Assembly (NCBI GenBank): GCA_005406025.1
Contig: BGZK01000091.1
Coordinates: 496,001-560,000 of the forward strand
Reading direction: 5' to 3'
Origin: Eumeta japonica
Lineage: Eukaryota > Arthropoda > Insecta > Lepidoptera > Psychidae
DNA length: 64,000 nt
Below, piece after piece: positions 1 through 9,596 of this stretch; positions within the stretch are counted from its first letter, which is position 1, and each line of letters begins with the position of its first letter. A model generated the notes under the pieces. It had not been told where the DNA came from, did not search any database, and was given only the letters and a program-made list of their open reading frames with translations. Position numbers and translations under genes: made by a program.

Positions 1-417
1 TTATATTTATCTGATCAGACTGCATGAGATACAGAGATTTTCTTTTTAATATTAGTGTTTTGGTAAAAAATTTTGGTCATAAATACAATTTTTGTAGTAT
101 ACATTTAATGATTTGATGATTTATACAGTATTTAATGTACTTTGATTTGATTTTAGTAAGTTTTATAAAAAATACGATTTATTTATTACTGTTAACTAGA
201 GTTAACCAATTTTTTTTTAGATTAATGTCATATCAAACAAATTCGTATATCAAGAGAGATATGTCTTCAGTTAAAGGATACCATAAAAAACACAATTCGA
301 TTTTTGGTTTGATAATTCAACAATCGTCCTCTTGAACTTAACATTAACTTTTTAAACATACGATTCGCAATAATAGAGGTTGAATACAAATTGATAGGAG
401 AAAAAACATTATTTCAC
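1..417. other. Sgf11 intron, left edge
   Basis: AT-rich sequence downstream of the Sgf11 splice donor. The open frames here are short and look random. I see no splice acceptor followed by the expected GMGRNSSR-type continuation on the minus strand. Confidence 0.6.
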
Positions 418-772
418 CCATGCATTTTTCAAGATGAGGAGCAAAGCGAGTCGCAGAAACAGGTCTTTCGCAGTTAGGGCAAGAACAGTTAGTATCTATC
501 GTTTTCTTCAAGATGGAAAATCCAAATACGTCGCATTCCGGTGAATTCACAATTAAATAGGGCTCGTTGTCTTCTTTTTCGCCTTCAATAAGATCTGTGA
601 GGCCGGTCTTTAAGCCGTGATGGAATTCAAACAAAAATCCCATTGTAACGTCCTCCAAGAGGCTTTCATAAATAAAATTCGCAGCATCTTCAGCATTACT
701 TTCACTCTGCATGAAATCAAAAAACTTCGCATTCAAGTCATTCATGCTAAGCTCACTTATAATGGTACTCAT
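418..772 (-). CDS. Sgf11: SAGA-associated factor 11 (Sgf11/ATXN7L3 family), first coding exon, partial
   Basis: Sgf11 is a small subunit of the histone H2B deubiquitinase module of the SAGA transcription coactivator, in the nucleus. The exon encodes about 118 residues from an ATG at 772. Near its end is the family's zinc finger: Cys98-x2-Cys101, followed by RPVSATRFAPHLEKC with the His and last Cys (about 113 and 117). The N-terminal part (LNAKFFDF...ANFIYESLLEDVTMGFLFEFHHGL) fits the helix that packs against the other module subunits. The frame runs into ATG-G|GTGAAAT, a good 5' splice site at 418/417, so the extra residues read to position 344 are intronic. I found no following exon in the remaining 417 bases, so the C-terminal part lies outside the window. 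No sign of decay. Family call is firm; the symbol is by homology only. Confidence 0.9.
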
Positions 773-1166
773 TTCGGCGATTATAAAAATAATAAACTTT
801 TCTCAATTAAATTTAGTTATTAAGTCCATAATAATTCACTCGTCAATTAGTTTTCATTACGATCTATAACTAAACAATATCTATCCCTTAAAAAAGAATA
901 CACAGTATTAATCTATGACTTCACGAACCTAAAGTAAAATCACAGAGTATCTAGCACATAAGACCACAGACCACATAAAACAATTATGTTTCTATTTTGC
1001 TATATGATAAAAATGTGGCTGCAAAGGTTATTTTGATGATAGTACAGCAGAAAAAGTGTTTTTGTATAAATAAAGCGTTTAAACCAAGTTATATCAAAAA
1101 TAGTTTTGTCCGCGGCATCGTTCGCGTGAGCATTGAATGAATTTGTTTAGCTTGTATGTACAGTAT
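773..1166. other. Upstream region of Sgf11, no gene seen
   Basis: AT-rich sequence that should contain the Sgf11 5' UTR and promoter on the minus strand. I see no convincing TATA box and no ORF worth naming. It ends where the first copy of the CAACGCACGAAAC repeat begins. Confidence 0.5.
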
Positions 1167-1323
1167 AACACACGAAGTTCTATCGTTGTGAAGTTAATCA
1201 CGAAAGGGTCGCAAAGGGCGTAAAATTGGTACACGGGGGAGAAGAAGGAAGAGTCGGTGAGTGTTAAACCTGCGTATTATGCCATTCGCAGATAATTCAC
1301 AGCGGCAAAGATTGGAGCGTTGT
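1167..1323. mobile_element. MITE, CACGAAAC family, copy 1 (diverged)
   Basis: About 157 bp, bounded by ACACACGAAG at the left and a matching GGAGCGTTGTA at the right. The interior (GTGAAGTTAATCACGAAAGG, later GGCAAAG) matches the copies near 9597 and 51414 in the same orientation and the copy near 28799 in reverse. It has no coding capacity. The terminal bases are the most decayed of the four copies. Confidence 0.7.
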
Positions 1324-1377
1324 ACTGTACATCGACCGATCACACTTTCATTCATGATTCAGAATGCTACCTGGTTA

Positions 1378-1620
1378 TAAATTTTGATCGTGATCCTGTT
1401 CCTGATGCCAATTTTCCCTCCCAGATTACATTTGCGATTTCGCTACTGATTCCGAATCCGGTATTGGTTTAGCTAGATTCCCATTTTGGTCACGTTTCTG
1501 ATTCTAATCTATAAATGATTTTGATCCCTCCTGTTTTCGAATCTAAATTATGCTCCACGTGCCGTTGGAAATGTCTCCTACCGTTCACGTCCGCTACTGA
1601 TCACAGTTCCGTTTTGAACG
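1378..1620. repeat. Degenerate hexamer-like GATTCC/GGTTCC repeat
   Basis: A stretch rich in GATCCTG, GATTCCGAATCC, GATTCTAATC and GATCCCTCC words spaced by about six bases. Similar tracts occur near 12640, 37700, 38460 (opposite strand), 45120 and 50800 (opposite strand). It looks like an old, mutated simple-sequence tract and not coding DNA. Confidence 0.5.
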
Positions 1621-1786
1621 AAGCCAGAAATATAAAGTTCGTAACAATGTAATTCATGTGCATTAAAAATGTAATTGTAACTAGAAAAAAAGGATCGCAC
1701 CCTTTGAAGGCGTGATTATATAAAACTACCTTCTCTTGCACGCGCAATTGTTTTCTATTATGATATGGAAAGCGCAACCAACGAAA

Positions 1787-3072
1787 TTTACTGTTTTCTT
1801 TAAAAGCGCCATCTGTTAGATCGTGAAATGTAAATCACCGTTCTCTTAAAAAGGGCCATCTGTTAGATCATAAAAAAAGAAAATCAATGTTTTCTTTAAA
1901 AGCACCACCTGTTAGATTGTAAAATGTAAGACAGAGTTTTCTTTAAAAGCGCCATCTATTAGATCGTAAGATGAAAGTTAGTGTTTTCTTCAAAAGCGAC
2001 ATCTATTAGATCGTAAAATGTAAGTAAATATTTTCTTTAAAAGCGCCACCAGTTAGACCGTAAGATGTAAGTTAGTGTTTTCTACAAAAGCGCCATCTGT
2101 TAGATAGTGAAATATAAGACAATGATTTCCTTAAAAGCACCATCTGTTAGATGGTAAGATGTAAGTTAGTGTTTTCCTTAGAAGTGCCATCTGTTAAACC
2201 GTTAAATGTAAGACAGTGTTTTCTTAAAAACGCCATCTGTTAGATCATAAGAAGAAAATAAATGTTTTCTTTAAAAGCGCCACCTGTTAGATTGTAAAAT
2301 GTAAATCAGAGTTTTCTTAAAAGCGCCATCTAACGATTGTAAAATGTAAGTAAGTGTTTTGTTTAAAAGCGCCACCTGTTAGATCGTAAAATGTAAGCCA
2401 CCGTTCCCTTGAAAAGGACCATCTGTTAGACCTTAAACTGTAAGTCAGTGTTTTCTTTAAAAGCGCCATCTATTAGATCGTAAGATATTAGTTAGTGTTT
2501 TCTTTAAAAGCGCCATCTGTTAGATCGTGAAATGTAAATCAATGCTTTCATTAAAAGCGCTACCTGTTAGATTGTAAAACGTAAGTCAGTATTTTCTTCA
2601 AAAGCGCCATCTACTAGATCGTAAGATATAAGTTAGTGTTTTCTTTAAAAGCACCATCTGTTAGATCGTAAAATGTAAATCAATGTTTTGATTAAAAGCG
2701 CCATCTATTAGACCGTGAAAAAAAGTCAATGTTTTCCTTAAATGCGCCACCTGTTAGATCGTTAAATATAAGTCAGTGTTTTGTTTCAAAGCGCCATCTA
2801 TTAGATCGTAGGACGTTAGTGTTTTTTTTAAAGCGCCAGCTAACGATGGTAAAATGTAAGTCAATATTTTCTTTAAAAGTGCCATCTGTTAGATGGCGAA
2901 ATATAAGTGTTTTCTTCAAAAGCGCCATGTAAAGATCGTAAAATGTAAGTCAGTATTTTCTTTAAAAGCGCCATCTATTACATAGTAAAATGTAAGTCAC
3001 TGTTTTCTTTAAAAGCGCCATCTGTTATATCGTAAAATGTAAGACACTGTTTTCTTTAAAAGCGCCATCTAT
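1787..3072. repeat. Tandem satellite, about 28 units of 46-47 bp
   Basis: Each unit follows the pattern AAAAGCGCCATCTGTTAGAT, then CGTAAAATGTAAGTCAGT, then GTTTTCTTT. I counted 28 unit starts from about 1807 to 3062, with spacing mostly 46 or 47 and extremes of 43-51. Variants recur in order: CTATTAGATCGTAAGATATAAG, then CTGTTAGATCGTGAAATG, then ACCTGTTAGATTGTAAAA, which suggests a higher-order repeat of about 141 bp in the 2463-2650 part. Fifteen units keep GCGCCATCT or GCGCCACCT, whose reverse complement is AGRTGGCGC. The array stops exactly where the inverted end of a transposon starts. Short ORFs read through it only because the unit lacks frequent stops in one frame. Confidence 0.9.
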
Positions 3073-3073
3073 T

Positions 3074-3355
3074 ACCGTTATATCCTACAACTTTGCCATT
3101 CCTGCCGAATTTGGCCCAAACACCGAAATTAACTTGAAACGTTACTAACCAAAAACCTATTTCAAATATTACTGTTTTCTCTTTTAAGTAGAAAACTATT
3201 GTTTTCTGGTAGCACTAAGCCTTTATAACGATATCTAATGTCAATCATTTGCCATCAAAAAAACGTCGAATTCGGTGGTGCCAATTTTTCTCCATGAAAC
3301 TTTATAGAGATCGGAGATAGAAGCAATCAAGAAGTGAGTAATTGATATAGTTTAA
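3074..3355. repeat. Left inverted arm of the large transposon
   Basis: This segment pairs with 5458-5636 plus 6692-6809. The matching includes GATAGAAGCAATCAAG against CTTGATTGCTTCTATC and GAAACGTTACTAAC against GTTAGTAACGTTTC. The outer end touches the satellite. Confidence 0.85.
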
Positions 3356-4365
3356 AGAAATGTAGTGAAGTTATGGCGTTGGGCAATAATAGGCATGTAG
3401 ACACAAAATCCAAAGTAATAACATTGCCCATCAATTTTCGGACTGTAGGGTTTAAAAATTTTATAAGTATTACAATTTCTGATTGGTTTCGATTTTTGGT
3501 TCATTTCCAAGGTATCCACCTATTTTCATGTCACTGGTACCTTCACGAGAGTAATGTATGGTACTGTACAATTAGTTATTTGAAGTTTACTCTTTAAGAA
3601 TAGATTTTTCACATATAAGCCCGCGATATGAAAAATCATGGGAAGTAAAATCAAACTTGGCATTACGTTACGTTACGCTCAGGTCAGTCTCGAGTATATG
3701 GAGACTATACACGTGTATAATCTCCATGTTCATGCTCATTTTATCTCGCGCATCCCTTAGCAGTACATGACCATATTTTAGTTATCACAAATCTATTGTC
3801 TCAGTATGTAATGATTTCGATATTGGAATAAATACAACGCAAGATGATGTAAATGGTGAATAAGATAGATCTTGTTTACAATTTTATTGTATAGAATTAT
3901 CATTGTTTATGTTTTCATGGTTTTGTCATGTATTTTAAAGAATTAATTTTATAATTAATATAAATAAATGTATCATGCATGCTCTAAGTAATATAAAAAT
4001 ACATTCATTTACCCTCATTAAATAATCTAATTATTTTATAATCGTTCGTAAAGTGTAAACTCCCAGTCGTGCATCGGAGATGACACACACACTTTTTCTT
4101 CTACTTGTCTCAAAATGTAAACATACTTGATGGGATTTATTGTTAATTAATTTTGTTAATAAAAAATAAAGTATTACTGTAAATCTACATATTCCACAAT
4201 AAAAGCGATTAATTATATAAGTAACTGCTTGTATGTAGTAAAATTTATTATTTTCATAATAATAATATTGTATAATAAAAAGACAGAAAGATTGTTTACA
4301 TTTTAGGACAAGTAAAAAAAAACGCAGATACTATAGATATATTTTACTGTGATACATTTATTGCT
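3356..4365. other. Transposon interior without recognisable gene
   Basis: AT-rich, inside the long inverted-repeat element. A 74-codon open frame at 3373-3597 has no family resemblance that I can see and overlaps the inner edge of the left arm, so I treat it as chance. Nothing else stands out. Confidence 0.5.
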
Positions 4366-4375
4366 ATATAACAGA

Positions 4376-4964
4376 ATGGCGAAACCTAAGCCCAGGACAA
4401 AAAACAACAAATCGGAGAAAAATAGGAGCTTGGTCTACACTACACTAAAAACTACACTGATGAGATATTAGATTTAGCCTTGGAATCAGTAGCAAATAAT
4501 AACGAGCGTGCAGACGAGCTCGCTAAGCGGGCCGCCCTCACCAAGAATACGGCAAGGGACTACGATCGGTTTCCGCTGTTGCACGCGAAAATGGTGATTA
4601 CGGCGGCCAGCCTGGAGGAGTGGCAACAATGATACGCTGAAGGAAGCACAGGTGAAATCACTAAATGCTTCTTTCCCCGGGTGGAGCAAGCATATAGGGT
4701 CCTCAGGAAGATCGAAGTCCCAAGTGGCGCAGACCCTAACGGACCACGGTGAGTTCACACACTACCTGTATAGGTTCGAGCTGCGGGACTCACCCTACCG
4801 CGCCTGTGATTCCGCCAAAATCCAGAGCGTGCTGCATGTTCTCGAGGACTGCGATATGTTTCATCGGGAGTGTGTGGCGCTAAAAGTGTGGATAGACGTT
4901 CGGATCGCGAGACGAAACTTCCCGGAGATTCTGGAAGATGTTACTAAAAGGGAAAAGTTTTAGC
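4376..4964 (+). pseudogene. Chimeric remnant: pipsqueak-like N-terminus joined to a non-LTR retrotransposon RNase H/zinc-knuckle tail
   Basis: From 4376 a frame begins MAKPKPRTKNNKSEKNR; after a frame slip it reads YTDEILDLALESVANN, which resembles the helix-turn-helix start of pipsqueak/CENP-B type transposases. Without a stop it runs on into NERADELAKRAALTK (about 4498), the characteristic end of the RNase H domain of R1-like non-LTR elements. A TGA at about 4630 and a frame slip near 4722 break the rest. The last frame ends with FELRDSPYRACDSAK, IQSVLHVLEDCDMFHREC and ARRNFPEILEDVTKREKF, the C-terminal Cys/His knuckle of that family. The two halves come from different element classes. The non-LTR part is firm; the pipsqueak part is a weaker guess. 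Confidence 0.65.
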
Positions 4965-5067
4965 TTTTTGCGGCAAGGTTGTTGAAAGATGCAATGTAAT
5001 TAATAAATAATGGACGCTATCATATGTGGAATGAGAGTAGAACGTTGATATATAGTAGAAGTGTACA

Positions 5068-5371
5068 GACTAGGGATGGTAGGGAAAAGTTATACTAAGA
5101 ACTAAAAGACTGAGATAGATTTTAATCATGTAAAGATCTATGTGATATAATTATTATTGATATAAGTAAACAACATGCATTGAAATATAAGACATATAGT
5201 AATGAAATAGTATGACATATAATAAGTTTAATGTTATTATTAAGTAAAGCATATAAAGGGTTGTATTTAAAAACATATAAATAAATAAAAAAATACAATA
5301 ATAATAAATAAAATATAAAATGAAATAAAGAAAATAAGGTCTATACAACTCAAACCTACCATCCCTAGTAT
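5068..5371. mobile_element. MITE of about 300 bp with CTAGGGATGGTAGG inverted ends
   Basis: The left end ACTAGGGATGGTAGG is the exact reverse complement of CCTACCATCCCTAGT at the right end. The interior is almost pure AT (runs such as ATAATAATAAATAAAATATA). The 64-residue hydrophobic open frame on the minus strand inside it is a composition artefact. It lies between the retrotransposon remnant and the right arm of the large element. A target duplication is not obvious. Confidence 0.8.
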
Positions 5372-5457
5372 GACTATGGTATATAAAAGTTTATGTATTA
5401 AACTGAGAATTAAGTAAAAAAGGGCCGTGATTGCCATGCCACGGGGGCAGATATAAA
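5372..5457. other. Spacer between MITE and right inverted arm
   Basis: Short AT-rich stretch with one GC-richer word (GGGCCGTGATTGCCATGCCA). No function seen. Confidence 0.4.
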
Positions 5458-5636
5458 AAAAACCATATCAATTACTCGCTCCTTGATTGCTTCTATCCGA
5501 TCTCTAGTTTCTTGGAGAAAAGTTGGCACCACCGAATCCGACGTTTTTTTGATAGCAAATGACGAGCAACTGATTGACATTAGGCACCGTTATAAAGACT
5601 CAGCGCTGCCAGAAAAAAAGTCTAGTTTTCTACTTA

Positions 5637-6691
5637 GGAACTGTACATTAGTCACGTGAGGCTCGAAAGGGGGAGAGGGGGTTCAGCAAAAATCATGAAA
5701 TATCACAAGGCGTTAGGGGGGTGTAGTAAGATATCACGTGTATTTATTTTACGTCAAACGCGCGATTTCTAAACCGAAAAGCGGCATGTAGTGTGACCTT
5801 GACTCGCCGTTGCTAGGCAACAAACAAAGTCCCCGTGCGTCGCGACGAACGCCGTGCCAGTCGCCTGTTATTCTGTTATTGTGACGCCGAATACATGCCT
5901 CCAGTGGCCTATGTATTCCGAAGCCTCAAGAGCATGACGGCAAGACATTTGCTACATTTCTTCTGCGTCGGTCTCTTAGAATTACCCTAACGCATAAGGG
6001 CTTTAACAAATTGCTTTATGACCTGTATTGCCCTAGTCTGCAGAAGGATCGTCAGCAACTTATGGAAAGGACGTGCCAGCGGTGTAGATTGTACTTCTGT
6101 ACAAAGAAGAAAGTTAGGGAACATGTAAATTCATGTCACAAGTAACCTAATCCGAGCAATAATAGTCTAGAGATGCACAATGTTCGTCCTTCACGCATCC
6201 TAATGCGACGATCGCTTGGTAGATCGAGAGAGATTCTCTGTGTAGTGCGCAAAAATGATGACGCCGAGTGGCTTGATGAAACCGACGTTGATTTTCAACA
6301 AAGCACAGTGTCAACAACTGACTTGCAAGATGCTTATCCAGTTGTTACTGTTGAAGAAAGTAACTAATCCGTGGTCCGAGGACAATGTACATGAAATATG
6401 TTCATGTACTAGTACAATATATGTTTTTCGCATGATTACACCATTCCTTTAATATTATTTTTATGCCAGTCAAAAAATCTGCAACCTTTCTGTCTAGACA
6501 CTTTTATCAGGGTCCTTAATTTTTAAAATAAAATTGGATTATACTTTATACTTGTATTCAAAAATAATATTCTAAAATTTTATGATTCTTCGTAGGTACT
6601 AAAAATACACGTGATTTTTGGTGGGGCGGGGGTTAGTCTTAAACGGGGGGTGAAAAATGCAAAAAAAAACACGTGATTAATGGACGGTCGC
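5637..6691. mobile_element. Harbinger-like non-autonomous insertion (1055 bp) with TTA target duplication
   Basis: This segment interrupts the right arm of the large transposon. The host arm reads TTTCTACTTA before it and TTAAATAATATTTG after it, so TTA (5634-5636 and 6692-6694) is duplicated. The left end GGAACTGTACATTAGTCACG is an imperfect inverted match to the right end (CACGTGATTAATGGACGGTC then GC). Sub-terminal G-rich runs and three CACGTG boxes occur at both sides. A three-base TWA duplication is the hallmark of PIF/Harbinger elements. The interior carries a Cys/His protein fragment but no visible transposase. Confidence 0.7.
5893..6145 (+). pseudogene. Fragment of an unrecognised Cys2-His2 finger-like protein
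   Basis: A frame readable from about 5893 contains CIPKPQEHDGKTFATFLL, then KGFNKLLYDLYCPSLQKDRQ and ends CQRCRLYFCTKKKVREHVNS followed by CHK and a stop. The spacing C-x2-C-x12-H-x4-C/H looks like a single classical zinc finger. There is no start codon in frame at the beginning. A second open frame (6173-6367, 64 codons, acidic: NDDAEWLDETDVDFQQ) follows 30 bases later and may belong to the same decayed gene. I do not recognise the family. It sits inside the Harbinger-like insertion. Confidence 0.4.
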
Positions 6692-6809
6692 TTAAATAAT
6701 ATTTGAAACAATAATATTTGAAATGGGTTTTTAGTTAGTAACGTTTCAAGTTAATTTCGCTGTTTGGGCAAAATTCGGCAGGATTGGAAAAGTTGTAGGA
6801 TTTAACGGT

Positions 6810-8330
6810 ATGTGTGATTTTATCAAGAAATACTCACAAAAATTCTTTCCAGCTATCACTGTAAAATGCAATGACCGCTTTGTCCTTGGCAACTTTCTAC
6901 ACTAATTTTAGTAAATATGTAATAATTTCACAATAAAATTAAAACGAGATAAAACTATTATCACAATTCATCACTACAAATTGCTTAAAATGTAATAAAC
7001 TGTGTAATTAATATATGAAATCAATACGTAAAATAAAACCATAACTGCCATTTTATACGTCAAAACCGACAAAGGAAACTTAAGGCACATTTTTAACGTA
7101 TTTACTTTTAGAAATACCATAAAAGTATAGACTTTACTATGCCACAAAGCATTCTCGGTATTTTGATAAGTATATAATATATCAAAAATAAATACTCGCA
7201 ATTACTTTTATAAAGTGGATTACAGGCTATGACAGCGCCATCGCGAAGTGAACTGAACGATTACTCAACTTTATAAATACATTGTAAATTTTCTGACGTA
7301 AATGACTCGAAATATAGATATTTTTTTTTTGCTGCCTTATTTCCTAAACAATACAATTCAATTTTTATGACAAACAAATATAAACCAGAAATTTATATTG
7401 ATTTTTTTTCTGCGGCGAGGTAGAACTAAACAGCGCGGCCTCCATTGAAACCGCGCGCGTGCGACGAATTGCAGGATCTTGCGATCTCCACGGAAAACGC
7501 GCACATTCACAACGTTAAAACAAAATTTATGTTGTACTCATTGATCCTTAAAAAATAAAAGATGCACAGTCCCGCGCTCAAAAACGGCCGCATTAAATCA
7601 GTGCTAAAACAAACAGTTTAGCAATCATTGTATTCAGTGTAGTTTCGACGTACCTTCCGGTATGACGTCGAAGTGTTTTGTTAAAAATGCAAAAATAACA
7701 CGTAAAAAGTTATGAAAAAGGATGTTATTTCTTATTTTTTAATAAGCATAATTTAGTTTGTTTATAATAGGTGCTCAATCACGTATTATAATGCGTATTT
7801 TGTCTTTCTTCATTTAAAGTAGCATCAAAAATCGAGATATAAACCGATTTAAAAGAAATAGACCTAAGCAACACTGGTCTCGTATTTCTTGCGTTGTCAC
7901 ATTATTCGGTCGCTTAACGATAGAAACTTGTTATTATACAAATGGAGTCGCCTTCTTTATTTATTATTTGTTGTACATTTACACAAATCTTAAAATTACC
8001 TCTAAAAGGAAATCATGCAATAGATTAACGTGTCAATTGTAAAAAATATGATTTATTCTCTTTTAAAAACAAAATGATCTTAACTTCACTTTGCATTCAA
8101 AAATGAACCTTAAGACATTTCGGTTGAAATGTCAGATAGTCAATAATGTGTCTTCCGTTCTTTTTCTCTGACACTGCAAAATGCTATCATAAAATGTAAG
8201 ACCGAGACAAAATGAACACTTTGAGCCATGTTTCGCCATACACAACAGTGCATCTTCTATTTTTTATGTATCTATGACTGTACTACTCAGAGATAAGGTA
8301 GCTTTATACAAATAAAAGAATTTTAGAATC
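6810..8330. other. Gene-free AT-rich stretch with a short CpG-rich block
   Basis: No gene seen. Between about 7415 and 7500 the sequence becomes GC- and CpG-rich (GCGCGGCC, CCGCGCGCGTGCGACG), unlike its surroundings. Near 7648 the octamer TTCGACGT and its complement ACGTCGAA form a small hairpin. The rest is ordinary AT-rich intergenic sequence. Confidence 0.4.
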
Positions 8331-8332
8331 TA

Positions 8333-9426
8333 GTAGCACAAATATACAATTGAAGTTAATAGTAATGTAGGAGAGCCAGTAACACCCGTTTCATGACGTG
8401 CTTGATGCACATTGAAATTTTATATTGTATTTATATTGGATTGAGAGGTAGATATACCTGTGTTTGCCTGGCCTATCTTGGGACAGCAGGTACTGCGCAT
8501 AAAGAACAGGTGTAAAAAAATTAATTCCGAAAAAAGTGTTTGATTCACGCTGCCATTTTTTTAGCGTTTTAATTAAATATAAAAAAAATTATATGCAAAA
8601 AGGCAGACACTTTTTCCGGGGTTTAATCACCGGAAAATGTGAAAAAAATTATAAAATACAATCGAAAGAGATAGGATGCGCGCGACTGTCTAATAAACAC
8701 AAACAGTTTAAAAAAGAAACTTTATAACATTGTCGCACAATAACATTGGCTCACTAGACAAAGGTTAACTGAAAATATGATGCGATGTAAACATACAGAG
8801 TACTGCCGGTACAGCTGTACATGATCACGTGACCAACAGCCAATGAGAGCGTAGAGAAGAACCGCCGCAACGACAGTGATCGGCGCTCTCACTCATATCG
8901 ACAGTCGCGCGCATCCTATCTCTTTCTATTGTATTTTATAATTTTTTTCACATTTTCCGGTGATTAAACCTTAGAAAAAGTGTCTGCCTTTTTGCATACA
9001 ATTTTTTTTATATCTAATTAAAACGCTAAAAAATTGGAAGCGTGAATCAAACACTTCAAATTTAATTTAAAGAAGATCAACTTTGGGGTAGATTTATTCG
9101 ATATCAACCCCCTTGAAAGTGTCTGCCTCAATTAATTTTATTTTTAAAATAGTCCAAATTTTCAATTTTTACTTTTTGGCCTGTGAATCAAACACTTTTT
9201 TCGGAATTAATTTTTTTACACCTGTTCTTTATGCGCAGTACCTGGTGTTCCAGGATAGGCCAGGCAAACACAGGTAAATCTACCTCTCAATCCAATATAA
9301 AAATTTCAATGTGCATCAAGCACGTCATGAAACGGGTGTTACTGGCTCTTGGACTATAATAGTCTATTTCAATCAGGGAGCTTCTTTCCTGATTAAAATA
9401 GACTGTTACCATTAACTTCAATTGCA
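8333..9426. mobile_element. Foldback element, about 1.1 kb, nearly entirely inverted repeat
   Basis: From AATTGAAGTTAATAGTAA at the left, the sequence is mirrored at the right (TTACCATTAACTTCAATT). Long stretches pair: CACCCGTTTCATGACGTGCT with its complement near 9325, TGCGCATAAAGAACAGGTGT near 8496 with its complement near 9221, and GATAGGATGCGCGCGACTGT near 8671 with its complement near 8903. The unpaired centre (about 8700-8900) is GC-richer and includes GATCACGTGACC. The right arm contains about 130 extra bases (9045-9180). The arms hold no transposase. One arm's 62-codon open frame is chance. Confidence 0.85.
9362..9405. repeat. Small hairpin inserted in the foldback right arm
   Basis: AGTCTATTTCAATCAGG pairs with CCTGATTAAAATAGACT (one mismatch) around a ten-base loop. 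The left arm of the foldback element has no such hairpin, so it was gained or lost in one arm only. Confidence 0.75.
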
Positions 9427-9596
9427 TATTTTTTAGAATCGGTTCAATAGCACCATTACGAATATAAAGTCGGATACAAATGCTAGTTTTTTTTTTAAGA
9501 AACCTCGCTCGTGCGTACAACATATCACTAGTTTCATAGTAATTGAATAAATAGCTTTGGCACACAAAGAAAACGTATAAAACATACATACAGAAT

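Larger units (their letters stand above)
3074..6809. mobile_element. DNA transposon with about 280 bp terminal inverted repeats, composite and broken
   Basis: The left arm (3074-3355) starts TACCGTTATATCCTACAACT and contains CCTGCCGAATTTGG, AACTTGAAACGTTACTAAC and GAAGCAATCAAG. Its reverse complement is found in two blocks, 5458-5636 and 6692-6809, separated by a later insertion (5637-6691). Put together, the right arm is as long as the left arm. The interior (about 2.1 kb) holds a pipsqueak-like/non-LTR chimeric remnant and a 300 bp MITE, but no intact transposase. Superfamily is not clear. The arms differ at several per cent of positions, so the element is old. Confidence 0.8.

Noticed and set aside
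1787..3072. A CRISPR-like array
   Set aside because: Repeat units join directly without unique spacers, and the genome is eukaryotic. It is a satellite.
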